DNA of 64,000 nt, taken from contig CAVPSV010000002.1 of the NCBI GenBank assembly GCA_963708625.1, positions 310,001 through 374,000 on the forward strand, given 5' to 3'. Below, one piece after another: positions 8,478 to 16,853 of the stretch (position 1 is the first letter of the stretch; the number at the start of each line of letters is the position of its first letter). The position numbers and the translations under genes were made by a program. This DNA is from DASXIF01 sp036498145. Its GTDB lineage: Bacteria; Actinomycetota; Actinomycetes; Mycobacteriales; Jatrophihabitantaceae. Under the pieces are notes generated by a model. That model worked only from the letters and a program-made list of their open reading frames with translations. It had not been told where the DNA came from and did no database searches.

Positions 8478-8975
8478 ATGGCACAGCACAGCACACCCCG
8501 CGGACGGGCTCGGCTCAGGATTTTGGCCGTCGCCGCCGCAATATTCACGGCCGGCGCGATGATCGTCGTCGGCGCCGGCAGCGCGTCCGCAGGACCGCTA
8601 CCGATTCCGCAGACCACCAACGTATCCGTGAGCACCACGGACGGCTGGCACGCCAAGTGCGCATTCAGTGTCAAGTCCGTCAACCACAACACATTCGTCG
8701 CCACCGGCCACATCGGCGCGGTCGCGACGGTAAAGAGCAACTCCGCCTTCGCGAACAACATCTTTACCGAGGTGATTTGCAACGTCTTCGACTCGAACGG
8801 CAACTTCCTCGACGGCGCTACCTTCACCTCTAATGGTCCGAACCTCCCGCAGCAGCGCAAGCTGGTGCAGGAGCCGTACTCGCCGTCCTACGGGGTGTGC
8901 ATCGTCGCCTACGTGAAGCTGCACAACGGCAACGACTCAGGTCCGCTCGGCAACTGCGTCAACGTCGCGGGCTGA
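8478..8975 (+). CDS. secreted protein of unknown function
   Basis: The 165-residue product has a classical signal peptide: basic start (MAQHSTPRGRARLRIL), hydrophobic core and an AGSASAGP cleavage region near residue 38. The mature part is small, Asn/Ser/Val-rich, with three cysteines (one early, CAF; one in the middle, ICNVF; two late, GVCIV and NCVNV), so disulfides are possible. TAGGAG about 10 bases before the ATG at 8478 fixes the start; upstream in-frame starts are read-through. It stands alone between a terminator and sigA. I do not recognise the family. Confidence 0.7.
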   Translation: MAQHSTPRGRARLRILAVAAAIFTAGAMIVVGAGSASAGPLPIPQTTNVSVSTTDGWHAKCAFSVKSVNHNTFVATGHIGAVATVKSNSAFANNIFTEVICNVFDSNGNFLDGATFTSNGPNLPQQRKLVQEPYSPSYGVCIVAYVKLHNGNDSGPLGNCVNVAG

Positions 8976-8993
8976 GGCAAGACACAGCAACGC

Positions 8994-9029
8994 AAACGGG
9001 GTGCTCCGCTTCGGCGGGGCACCCCGTTT
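8994..9029. terminator. bidirectional terminator between the secreted-protein gene and sigA
   Basis: The sequence AAACGGGGTGC ... GCACCCCGTTT forms a long stem around a CCGC-TTCG-GCGG tetraloop-type core. A-rich and T-rich flanks let it act for both the plus-strand gene and the convergent sigA. Confidence 0.85.
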
Positions 9030-9108
9030 CATGTCCGGATCATGGTGCGCCCGGCGCCGGACAGCGCGCAGACGCGCACGACGCATGAAGGCCAGACCAG
9101 CCCGTGGA

Positions 9109-10485
9109 TCAGTCCAGATAGTCGCGTAGGACCTGCGAGCGGGACGGATGGCGCAGCTTGGACATCGTCTTGGACTCGATCTGACGGATCCGTTCGCGGG
9201 TGACGCCGTAGACCTGCCCTATCTCGTCCAGCGTGCGCGGCTGCCCGTCGGTGAGACCGAAGCGCAGCTTCACCACCCCTGCCTCGCGTTCCGAGAGCGT
9301 CTGCAGCACCGATTGCAGCTGATCCTGCAACAGCGTGAAGCTCACCGCGTCAACGGCCACGACCGCTTCGGAGTCCTCGATGAAATCGCCGAGCTGGCTG
9401 TCGCCCTCGTCGCCGATCGTCTGGTCGAGTGAGATCGGCTCGCGGGCGTACTGCTGGATCTCCAGCACCTTGTCCGGCGTGATGTCCATTTCCTTCGCGA
9501 GTTCCTCCGGCGTCGGCTCGCGACCCAGATCCTGCAACAGCTCGCGCTGGATGCGCCCCAGTTTGTTGATGACCTCGACCATGTGCACCGGGATGCGGAT
9601 GGTCCTCGCCTGGTCGGCCATCGCCCGCGTGATCGCTTGCCGGATCCACCAGGTGGCGTAGGTCGAGAACTTGTAGCCCTTGGTGTAGTCGAACTTCTCG
9701 ACGGCCCGGATCAGGCCGAGGTTGCCCTCCTGGATCAGGTCGAGAAACGCCATGCCGCGGCCGGTGTAGCGCTTTGCCAGCGAGACGACCAGGCGCAGGT
9801 TCGCCTCGAGTAGGTGGTTCTTCGCGCGCTCGCCGTCGCGCACGATCCATCGCAGGTCGCGTTTGAGCTGCATGGCGAGCTTCTCGCTGTTCTCCTCGGC
9901 GGCGCGCACCCGTTCCGCCGAGTACAGGCCGGCCTCGATCCGCTTGGCGAGATCGACCTCCTCCTCGGCGTTGAGCAGCGCGACCTTGCCGATCTGCTTC
10001 AGGTAGGCGCGCACCGAATCCGCGGAAGCGGTCATCTCCGCGTCCTTGCGCGCCTGGCGCAGCGCCTCGGACTCCTCTTCGTCGTCCCAGGTGAACTCGC
10101 CGCCCTCCTCGTCCTCGGCGGTCTCGGCAGCGGCGGGGTCTGCGGCGACGGCACCTGGGCCTGGCTCTAGGTCCTCCGGCAGCGCGGCGGCGATGCCCTC
10201 GACCGGCTCGGTCACTTCCGGCGTGTCAGCACCGGACTTCGCCTTGGCCGGCGTCTTGGTGGCGGTTTTGCTCGCTGCCGGGACGCTCTTCGCGGCGGTC
10301 CTCGCCGGCTTCGCAGCGGGCTTTGCCGTCGCCTTGCGCGGTTCTGCCTTGGCCGTGCGCGCCGGTGCCTTCGCCGGTGCTTTCACCGCCGCCGTCGCGC
10401 GACGTGCGGTACCCGCAGTGCTGGCTGGGCTGACGCGGGCACGCCGAGGCTCTTGCTCCTGGGTCTGGCTTTTGCTGGCTACCAA
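9109..10485 (-). CDS. sigA: principal RNA polymerase sigma factor SigA (HrdB/RpoD)
   Basis: This is the essential housekeeping sigma factor. From the TTG at 10485 the protein has 458 residues: a low-complexity Ala/Lys/Pro/Thr-rich N-terminal third, an acidic stretch (EEGGEFTWDDEEESEALR), region 1.2 (DSVRAYLKQIG), region 2 (RLVVSLAKRYTGRGM and FSTYATWWIRQAITRAM), region 3 and region 4 ending HPSRSQVLRDYLD. AAAGG lies 7 bases before the TTG; a GTG at 10500 and an upstream ATG at 10644 are in frame. A hairpin lies just upstream. Next to ppgK, as in mycobacteria. Confidence 0.95.
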   Translation of the reverse strand: MVASKSQTQEQEPRRARVSPASTAGTARRATAAVKAPAKAPARTAKAEPRKATAKPAAKPARTAAKSVPAASKTATKTPAKAKSGADTPEVTEPVEGIAAALPEDLEPGPGAVAADPAAAETAEDEEGGEFTWDDEEESEALRQARKDAEMTASADSVRAYLKQIGKVALLNAEEEVDLAKRIEAGLYSAERVRAAEENSEKLAMQLKRDLRWIVRDGERAKNHLLEANLRLVVSLAKRYTGRGMAFLDLIQEGNLGLIRAVEKFDYTKGYKFSTYATWWIRQAITRAMADQARTIRIPVHMVEVINKLGRIQRELLQDLGREPTPEELAKEMDITPDKVLEIQQYAREPISLDQTIGDEGDSQLGDFIEDSEAVVAVDAVSFTLLQDQLQSVLQTLSEREAGVVKLRFGLTDGQPRTLDEIGQVYGVTRERIRQIESKTMSKLRHPSRSQVLRDYLD

Positions 10486-10507
10486 CGATGGACCTTTCAC
10501 CACAGCG

Positions 10508-10526
10508 GCCCGAGTATCGCTCGGGC
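10508..10526 (-). promoter_or_regulatory. hairpin in the sigA leader
   Basis: GCCCGAG and CTCGGGC form a 7-base perfect stem with a 5-base loop, ending 22 bases before the proposed sigA TTG and 7 bases before the alternative GTG. It could affect sigA translation or mRNA stability. No function is shown by the sequence alone. Confidence 0.35.
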
Positions 10527-10687
10527 ACACAGACCAGGCCCGCCATCGCGCGGGGACGGCAGAGCCTATGAATGACAGGGATCGCAGGGCGTCTGTTTGT
10601 CGGCTCAAGATCGAGTCCAGTACGCGCGCTGCCTTGTCGGCCATTGTACTGCGACCAGGCGGGGGCGCGAGCCGAGCGGCACGCCGG

Positions 10688-11473
10688 TTACTGGCCGCGC
10701 CTTTCGGCGGCGGCCATTGCCGCCCCGACGATGCCGGCGTTGTTGAGTAGTTCCGCCGTCTTGACCGGCGTGTTCAGCGTCAGCAACGGCACCCACTTCT
10801 CGCTGTCCTTGCTCACTCCGCCGCCGACGACGAACAGATCCGGCGTGAACAGCCGTTCCACGTGCGACATATATGCATTGACGCGTTCGGCCCACTTCTT
10901 GAACGACAGGCCCTCCTCCTCGCGCACCGACGCGGCGGCGCGCTTCTCCGCGTCGTGCCCCCTGAACTCGAGGTGTCCCAGCTCGGTGTTCGGCACCAAC
11001 GTGCCGTCGATGAGCAGCGCACTGCCAATGCCCGTGCCGAAGGTCAGCAGGATCACCACGCCGGCCACGTCGCGCGCGGCGCCGAAGCGTGCCTCGGCGA
11101 TCCCGGCCGCATCGGCGTCGTTGAGCACGATGATCTCGTTGCGCCCGCCGGTCGCCTGGGTGAACGTCGCGTCGACATCGGTCCCGATCCAGCTCTTGTC
11201 CACGTTGGCCGCCGACTTGGCCACCCCGTGCTTGATCACAGCCGGGAACGTCGCGCCGACCAGCCCGTCCCACCGTGCGTCGGCGAGCATCTGCGCGACG
11301 ACCGCAGCCACCGCGACCGGGGTGGACGGCTGGGGGGTCACCACCCGGGTCCGGGCTGTGACGAGCTGGCCGGTCGCCGTGTCGACGACGGCACCCTTGA
11401 TGCCGGAGCCGCCGATGTCGATGCCGAAGGCTTCGGCGGGCTGGGTCGCCAACGATCCTCCAGGCTTCGGCAT
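10688..11473 (-). CDS. ppgK: polyphosphate glucokinase
   Basis: PpgK phosphorylates glucose with polyphosphate or ATP. The 261-residue ROK-family protein has the phosphate-binding motif GIDIGGSGIKG at residues 17-27, the catalytic-type stretch VLNDADAAGIAE, and LLTFGTGIGSALL. The later FTPDLFVVGGGVSK segment is typical of PpgK. The ATG at 11473 matches the family length. It lies downstream of the divergent suhB region and upstream of sigA on the same strand, in the order seen in M. tuberculosis (Rv2702-Rv2703). With the PPK2 at 48 kb it points to use of polyphosphate as phosphate donor. Confidence 0.95.
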   Translation of the reverse strand: MPKPGGSLATQPAEAFGIDIGGSGIKGAVVDTATGQLVTARTRVVTPQPSTPVAVAAVVAQMLADARWDGLVGATFPAVIKHGVAKSAANVDKSWIGTDVDATFTQATGGRNEIIVLNDADAAGIAEARFGAARDVAGVVILLTFGTGIGSALLIDGTLVPNTELGHLEFRGHDAEKRAAASVREEEGLSFKKWAERVNAYMSHVERLFTPDLFVVGGGVSKDSEKWVPLLTLNTPVKTAELLNNAGIVGAAMAAAERRGQ

Positions 11474-11566
11474 GGCTGTGACCGGAAAACCCTATCCCGG
11501 CCTCGATCATCGAGCGGGGGTGGCGCGGCGGCGATGCGTCCGAGCGGCACGTGGTGCGATAGCCGT

Positions 11567-12421
11567 ATGGCATCCGCTCCCGGGCCGGCCGGCCCGAACA
11601 TATCCGGCACCCCACCCACTCAGGTGCCGCAACCGGCAGAGCTGGAGACGATCGCCGTTCGGCTCGCGACCGGCGCGGCGGGGGTCGTCGCAGACTCTCG
11701 CGCCACCAGGCTGGAGGTATCCACGAAGACCAGCCCGTCCGATCTGGTCACGCAGGTGGACCGTGCCACTGAGGCGTGGCTGGTGGAACAGCTGGGCCGG
11801 CTGCGCCCCGATGACGCCACGCTCGGTGAGGAGGGCGGAAGCCGCTCCGGCCGCACGGGTGTGCGGTGGCTCATCGACCCGATCGACGGAACGGTGAATT
11901 TCGTGCTCGGCCTGCCGCAGTACGCGGTGTCGGTGGCCGCCGAGGTCGACGGCACCATCGTCGCGGGCGCCGTGGCCAACCCGGCGACCGGTGAGTGCTT
12001 CCGTGCCCACCTCGGCGGCGGCGCCTGGCTCGGCACCTCGCGGTTGAGCGGTCCGCGTGCGGTGCCGCTGGAGCGCGCGGTGTTAGGCACCGGCTTCAGC
12101 TATCAAGCCGAGGTGCGTGCGCGGCAGGCGGCGGTGCTGGCCACCATGCTCGATCGAGTCGGCGACATCCGCAGGCTCGGCGCGGCCAGCCTGGACCTGT
12201 GCTTCGTCGCGGCGGGCTGGATGGACGGATATTTCGAGGCGGCCTTGAATCCGTGGGACTGGGCCGCCGGCGCATTGGTCGCCATCGAGGCCGGCTGCGA
12301 GGTGACTGGTATCGACGGCGGACCGCCGGCACCTGGGCTGACGATCGCCGCGCGGCCGGGGATGGCAGCCGAGCTGCGCGCGATGCTGCGTGACAACGGG
12401 GCGGACCGGGTGCTGGGGTGA
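11567..12421 (+). CDS. suhB: inositol-1-monophosphatase family protein
   Basis: This 284-residue Mg-dependent phosphatase has the family signatures: SDLVTQVD (59-66), GEEGG (87-91), DPIDGTVNF (104-112) and the C-terminal WDWAAGALVAIEAG. Substrates in the family include inositol-1-phosphate and related sugar phosphates, relevant to inositol lipids in actinobacteria. The ATG at 11567 is chosen because the open frame upstream runs through the antisense of ppgK; it lies six bases after TGCGAT with no ribosome-binding site. Divergent from ppgK and convergent with the LytR_C gene. Confidence 0.92.
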   Translation: MASAPGPAGPNISGTPPTQVPQPAELETIAVRLATGAAGVVADSRATRLEVSTKTSPSDLVTQVDRATEAWLVEQLGRLRPDDATLGEEGGSRSGRTGVRWLIDPIDGTVNFVLGLPQYAVSVAAEVDGTIVAGAVANPATGECFRAHLGGGAWLGTSRLSGPRAVPLERAVLGTGFSYQAEVRARQAAVLATMLDRVGDIRRLGAASLDLCFVAAGWMDGYFEAALNPWDWAAGALVAIEAGCEVTGIDGGPPAPGLTIAARPGMAAELRAMLRDNGADRVLG

Positions 12422-12452
12422 CCGGCCGGGCTGAACCGGCGTGCGGCCGGTC
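12420..12452. terminator. terminator between convergent suhB and the LytR_C gene
   Basis: GACCGGCCG (12420-12428) and CGGCCGGTC (12444-12452) are perfect 9-base arms around a 15-base loop, placed exactly between the two convergent stop codons. Confidence 0.6.
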
Positions 12453-12454
12453 GT

Positions 12455-12997
12455 TCAGCAGCTGTTCGTCGGCGACGGCGTCGCCGAGGTGCTGTGGACG
12501 GGTGCCTGACTCACGTGCGCCGCGGCCAGGGCCGTGTGCACGGTGGTGGCCGGGGTCACCTTGGTGAACTGGGTACCCAGCGACACCGCGAGCTTTGAAT
12601 CGGTCTGCGCGGTGTATTGCACCAGCTTGGCGCCGGGGAAGTAGTACGCGAGCAGGGTCGCGCCGTTCTTCTGGTCCAGGGTGTACCGGATCTCGCCGAC
12701 GCCCTTGATCACCTGGTTCGCCGGATCGTTCTCGTAGCCGAGGACCTTGAAACCGTCGGTGCTCAGCACCTTGGCGGCGGCTTTCGCGATGCCGGTCCGG
12801 GTCGTCGAGTTGTATACGGACAGCGTGACCGAGGCCGGTTGCGGCAGCACGACAGCCGCAGCCTGGTTGGAGCAGGACTTGGCGCTCGAGGCGCCGCCAC
12901 GGTTCAGTACCCGCCACCACACCAGTGCGGTGAGCAGCGTGAGCGCCAGAAGAGCGATCAGAGCGGGCAAGGGGCGACGTGCCGTGCCTTCGGCCAT
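12455..12997 (-). CDS. LytR_C domain envelope protein (Rv2700/CeiC-like)
   Basis: The 180-residue protein has an N-terminal membrane anchor (residues 10-30, LPALIALLALTLLTALVWWRV) and an extracytoplasmic LytR/CpsA C-terminal-type domain (VTLSVYNSTTRTGIAKAAAK onward). Its tail is Ser/Thr/Pro-rich and ends in Cys. In mycobacteria the homologue at this position maintains cell-envelope integrity. A GAGGAGG precedes the ATG at 12997. It is transcribed towards suhB and away from the DUF4193 gene. Confidence 0.8.
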   Translation of the reverse strand: MAEGTARRPLPALIALLALTLLTALVWWRVLNRGGASSAKSCSNQAAAVVLPQPASVTLSVYNSTTRTGIAKAAAKVLSTDGFKVLGYENDPANQVIKGVGEIRYTLDQKNGATLLAYYFPGAKLVQYTAQTDSKLAVSLGTQFTKVTPATTVHTALAAAHVSQAPVHSTSATPSPTNSC

Positions 12998-13192
12998 TGC
13001 TCCGTCCGCCTCCTCGTGTCGTCTGCCGCCTCCTCGTGGTCGGCATTACCCTAACTGTCACCCCAGCCACTGACCGGCGTGGCCGGGCCGCGTCGGCCGG
13101 GCCAGTTTGCCCGATCCGGCGAGCAGAGGTGTTGCGCCGCGCCGGAGGCGGCTGGGCACGCCCAAACGGGAATGCGCGGGCGCGTCCAGTAG

Positions 13193-13219
13193 TTGACAGG
13201 GGCGCCGACGCGGTACCGT
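13193..13219 (+). promoter_or_regulatory. candidate promoter for the 28-codon ORF and DUF4193
   Basis: A perfect TTGACA (13193-13198) is followed 15 bases later by TACCGT (13214-13219). The spacing is shorter than the usual 17, so one of the two elements may be used with a different partner. Confidence 0.45.
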
Positions 13220-13245
13220 TCCGCGACCAACGGCAGGAGAGAGCT

Positions 13246-13332
13246 GTGAGTCGTTACACGTTTAGGGTCTGCGGGCACAAAACGCGGGGCTCGGACGTTG
13301 CAGCGGCCGAGATGTGCGTGCAACGGACTTGA
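13246..13332 (+). CDS. possible 28-residue peptide ORF upstream of DUF4193
   Basis: A GTG at 13246 follows an AGGAG by 6 bases, an excellent ribosome-binding site, and lies about 27 bases downstream of a promoter-like pair. It opens a 28-codon frame starting MSRYTFRVCGHKTRG and ending in EMCVQRT, with two cysteines. It stops at 13332, 60 bases before the DUF4193 start. It could be a leader peptide or a true micropeptide. I know no homologue. The possibility of a longer frame disrupted by an indel remains, because DUF4193 itself is frameshifted. Confidence 0.45.
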   Translation: MSRYTFRVCGHKTRGSDVAAAEMCVQRT

Positions 13333-13392
13333 CCTGACCACCACCATCTCAGGCAGCCTGTGGCGAATTCACCATCGAGGAGTGACGAAAGA

Positions 13393-13702
13393 ATGCCGAC
13401 CGACTACGACGCCCCGCGCCGCGGCGACGTCGAGGAGCTGAGCGAGGACTCGCTCGAGGAGTTGAAGGCGCGACGGGCCGAGGCACAGTCCGGATCCGTC
13501 GATGTCGGACGAGACCGAGCTGGCCGAATCACTGGAACTGCCGGGGGCGGACCTTTCCGGCATGTCGGGTGAGGAGCTGACCGTCCGGGTGCTGCCGAAG
13601 CAGGATGACGAGTTCACCTGCGCGCGCTGTTTCCTGGTTCATCACCGCAGCCGGCTCGCTCGCGAACGCAAGGGCCAGTTCATCTGCCGCGATTGCGCAT
13701 AA
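13393..13702 (+). CDS. DUF4193 zinc-ribbon protein (frameshifted near 13505)
   Basis: The product matches DUF4193 (Rv2699c-like): MPTDYDAPRRGDVEELSEDS at the start, SLEELKARR, then LPGADLSG, and a C-terminal zinc ribbon with CARCFLVHHRS and CRDCA. The two halves are in different frames. Removing one G in the GTCGGAC at about 13505 restores VDVDETELAESLELPGAD, as in homologues. GAGGAG lies upstream of the ATG at 13393. About 102 residues when corrected. Function unknown, highly conserved in actinobacteria. A strong terminator follows. Confidence 0.85.
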
Positions 13703-13749
13703 CCCCGCGATCGCCTCGACGTCATCACCGCTAGCGAACAAAACGCCAC

Positions 13750-13773
13750 GGGCCGGGTCGGTTGACCCGGCCC
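13750..13773 (+). terminator. terminator after DUF4193
   Basis: GGGCCGGGTC, loop GGTT, GACCCGGCCC: a perfect 10-base stem 47 bases after the stop codon, followed by GATGCTTTCC. Confidence 0.75.
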
Positions 13774-13783
13774 GATGCTTTCC

Positions 13784-13866
13784 GGCCACTTCCACCTGGC
13801 CACTTCCACCTGACGACGTTCACTGGCCGCTTTCACCCGGCCGCCCGCACCTGGCCACGGCGACCG
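13784..13866. repeat. six imperfect 14-base tandem repeats between convergent genes
   Basis: Units GGCCACTTCCACCT (13784-13797) and an identical copy (13798-13811) are followed by four degenerate units (13812-13824, 13825-13838, 13839-13852, 13853-13866) keeping GGCC and CACC. One unit is 13 bases. It lies between the DUF4193 terminator and the 3' end of the SDR gene. Confidence 0.6.
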
Positions 13867-13907
13867 CCCGAGCCGCTGCCAGGCGAGGGCCAGACGTGGG
13901 GGGGCAT

Positions 13908-14672
13908 TCACAACCGCGGCTGGAGACCTGCTCCGCCGTCGATCACCAGGGTCTGGCCGGTAATCCAGGACGCATCGGCCGAGGCAAGGAAGGCCACCGC
14001 GGCGGCGACGTCCTCCGGTACGCCCAGGCGTCGCAGCGGGTAGTGCTGGGCGACTTCCTGCTCCTTGTTCTCGTAGAGCGCCGGCCGCGAACCGCGTCTT
14101 GACCACAGCCGGCGCCACCGCGTTCACGCGCACCGCCGGACTGAGTTCGGCGGCGAGCTGCACGGTGAGGCCGATCAAGGCGGCTTTGCTCACCCCGTAG
14201 TAGGCAATGCCCGGCGCCGGCGCCAACCCGGCGACCGAGGCGATGTTCACGATGGCGCCGCTGCCGTCCGCGCCGAGCCCGGCGCCGAGCGCCGCACGCG
14301 ACCACGACAACGCGGACAGCACGTTCACCTCCATGATCTTGCGCGCGATGTCGGCGTCCAGCTCGGCGAGCGGGCCGTAACGCGGGATTGATACCGGTGT
14401 TGTTGACCAGCACGTCGAGCCGGCCGAAGCTACGCACCGCGGTCTCGATCGCCTGCGCGCAATGTTGTGGGTCGGCGGCATTGCCGGCGACGGCGACGGC
14501 GTTGCTCGCCGAGTTGCTCGACGGCCGCCGCGAGCGGTTCCGGCTTGCGCGCGGTGACCACCACCCGGGCACCCTCGTCGACGAGCCGCTGGGCGACGGC
14601 AAGGCCGATACCGCGGCTGGCGCCGGTGATCACGGCGACGCGCTGCTGGAACCGCTGACCGAGTTCGCTCAC
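13908..14672 (-). CDS. short-chain dehydrogenase/reductase (several frameshifts)
   Basis: Read across frames, this is a full classical SDR of about 254 residues: the cofactor motif TGASRGIGLA near the GTG start at 14672, NNTGIN, the catalytic-type IVNIASVAG, YYGVSKAAL (Tyr and Lys of the active site), then LASADASWITGQTLVIDGGA at the end. The frame changes near 14510, 14395 and 14075. NAD(P)H-dependent; substrate unknown, FabG-like in form. It is in the same frame as the DUF3093 gene upstream with no visible stop between, which must also reflect an indel. Confidence 0.75.
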
Positions 14673-14757
14673 CGGCCGAAGACTAATGCCTACGATGTCG
14701 CGGTTGGCATGGGCCGTTGCATCCGCGAGCGGCCGGGTCTGTCGGCGCTGCCCGGCG

Positions 14758-15254
14758 CTATCCCGCGGCGGCGTCCGGGAACGCACCAGGTCGACCACCT
14801 GCTGCGGATGGCGTGAGCTGACCACCCAATACGGCGCCGGGTCTTCCGGGTCGTCGAGCCACAACTGCACGCCCGGGCCGATCCACGGCCGGATGGAGAC
14901 GAACGCCGCGGGGTCGCCCTCGCGGCCGACGACTCGGCGCAGGGTCGCGGCATCCAGCGCCACGATCCCACTGACGTAGCGCAGCGGTAGGTGTGCGCCG
15001 CGGATGAACAGTTCGCCGTCGCGGATCTCCAGCCGGGAGTGGCCGAGCCACCAGACGGCGAACAGCGACAGCGGCACCAGGACCCCGAACGGGATCCACA
15101 GCGTCAGCGCGAAACCGCCGACGTAGAACTCGGCGGCGAGCAGCGTCGCGATGGCCGCGGGCGACCGCATACCACCACCACGGCGTGCGCAGCGGCTCGC
15201 AGTAGCGCGCGGTTCGCCGCTCGCCGTGGGCGGCATCTCGCTGCTGGCGCTCAC
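14758..15254 (-). CDS. DUF3093 membrane-associated protein (frameshifted)
   Basis: The pieces fit DUF3093: a start VSASSEMPPTASGEPR (GTG at 15254), then in another frame RYCEPLRTPWWWYAV, then two hydrophobic segments (AAEFYVGGFALTLWIP and VLVPLSLFAVWWL) and the conserved LDDPEDPAPYWVVSSRHP. At least two indels lie near 15205 and 15165, and a third near the end hides the stop; a one-base change gives a stop at 14758. Opposite orientation to dut, as for Rv2698. Function unknown. Confidence 0.65.
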
Positions 15255-15279
15255 CGGAACGAGGGTAGCGTTCGGCATC

Positions 15280-15825
15280 GTGACCGACGGCCGACCGCTG
15301 CGGGTACAGGTGCAGCGTCTGGACGCCGACCTGCCCCTACCCGGCGTACGCCCGCGACGGCGACGCGGGCGCGGACATCGTCGCGGCGCAGGACGTGACG
15401 CTGGCGCCGGGGGAGCGCGCGCTGGTGCCGACCGGCATCGCGATAGCGCTCCCGCCCGGGTACGCAGCGTTCGTGCACCCACGATCAGGGCTGGCGGCCC
15501 GGGCCGGCGTCGGGCTGGTGAACGCGCCGGGCACGATCGACGCCGGCTACCGCGGTGAGATCAAGGTGATCGTCATCAACCACGATCCGGCACACACGGT
15601 GCATCTGCGTCGAGGTGACCGGATCGCGCAACTGGTGGTCCAGCGGGTGGAGCGGGTGGAGTTCGTCGAGGTAACCATCTGGCCGAGTCCGAACGTGGCA
15701 CGGGCGGGTACGGATCGACCGGGGGCGCGGAGGCACTCCTGGCGCGGTCCGCGCACGGCCCGGCAGACGCTTCGCCGGGCGCGACGATGGCCGCCGGCGT
15801 GGCCGCAAGGGTGGAGGAGCAGTAG
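15280..15825 (+). CDS. dut: dUTP diphosphatase (frameshifted near 15345 and 15680)
   Basis: Dut hydrolyses dUTP to dUMP, preventing uracil in DNA and feeding dTMP synthesis. The trimeric dUTPase motifs are present: DGDAGADI (motif 1), HPRSGLAARAG (2), VNAPGTIDAGYRGEIKV (3), RGDRIAQLVVQ (4) and, after a frameshift, ESERGTGGYGSTG (5). The GTG at 15280 gives the usual N-terminus. A tail of about 30 Ala/Gly-rich residues after motif 5 makes it longer than the typical 150. The stop at 15823-15825 overlaps the start of the next gene (TAGTG). Confidence 0.88.
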
Positions 15826-16478
15826 TGCCAGGACGACGCAAAGGGCGCGCCACAGCTCGCGGCAAGTTGGACGCCACGCCGCCGTGGGAGACGCGGGTAC
15901 GCGACGAGCCGATCCCGACCTGGACCCTGGGACGAGCGGGACGCGCCGTGGACGGCTGGTGCGGGTCGATCTCGGCGCACTGCGCGTGCCGGTCTCGCCC
16001 GGCATGGACCTTCGGCTGGAGATGAACGAGGCGCAGCAGGTGATCGCGGCGAACCTCTCTGGTCGTGACGGCCACATGCAACTCGGCGTGTTCGCGGCAC
16101 CGCGCAACGAAGGCATCTGGGACGAGGTCCGTGCGGAGATCGCCGCCTCGATGAATGCCCAGCGAGGCACGCCGAAGGAGCGCACCGACGGCCCGTTCGG
16201 GCCGGAGACTGCACGGCAAGCTGCCCGACCCGGACGGCGGTATGGTGCCGGTTCGCTTCATCGGCGTCGACGGTCCGCGCTGGTTTCTGCGGGCGATGAT
16301 CGTCGGCCCGGCAGCAACCGACGCCACGAAGGCCGAACGATTCGAGCGCGCCTTGCGTGACGTGGTGGTGGTGCGCGGGAACGAGCCGTACCCGGACGCG
16401 GAGCCGGTCGCCCTGCGGCTGCCGAAGGAGATTCTCGAGCAGGGCGCGGGCACGCAGCAGCCCGACGGGAGCATCTGA
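15825..16478 (+). CDS. DUF3710 protein (frameshifted near 15935 and 16200)
   Basis: Reassembled, the protein has the DUF3710 signatures RVDLGALRVPVSPGMD, FAAPRNEGIWDEVRAEIA, RFIGVDGPRWFLR and LRDVVVVRGNEP. The N-terminus is basic (MPGRRKGRATARGK). It is about 217 residues, starts at a GTG overlapping the dut stop and corresponds in position to Rv2696c. Function unknown; conserved linkage to dut suggests a common transcript. Confidence 0.8.
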
Positions 16479-16491
16479 GACTCCTGAGCGC

Positions 16492-16853
16492 GTGGGACAT
16501 GGCCCGTCACTACTGCGCCGACTCACCGCCAGCTCGCACCGGCTCGATGCCGAGGAACTGCGCTCGCAGGTCGAAGAGTTGGACTGCACGCCGATGGAGA
16601 CGGTCCGCCACGGCAATCCGGTGACGGTGACCGGCCGCATCCGCGCCGTGGTGTACACGCCGACCGAGCACGTGCCGACGCTGCAGGCAGAACTCTACGA
16701 CGGCAGCGGATCGATGACCCTGGTGTGGCTCGGCAGGCGTCGGATCGCCGGCATCGAGCCTGGGCGTCGGCTCGTCGCCACCGGCCGCGTCGGGTCCACG
16801 ACGGCAAACCGGCCATCTACAACCCCAAGTACGAATTGCAGTGCGCTGCGTGA
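16492..16853 (+). CDS. OB-fold nucleic-acid-binding protein (frameshifted near 16790)
   Basis: A small protein of about 120 residues with an OB-fold: LLRRLTASSHRLDAEELRSQ, then VTVTGRIRAVVYTP, AELYDGSGSMTLVWLGRRRI and, after one indel, RVHDGKPAIYNPKYELQCAA. It is close to the family at Rv2694c, which resembles the OB domain of RecG. The start may be the GTG at 16492 or the ATG at 16499 (other frame). The stop TGA overlaps the GTG of the DUF3159 gene (GTGA). Confidence 0.75.
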
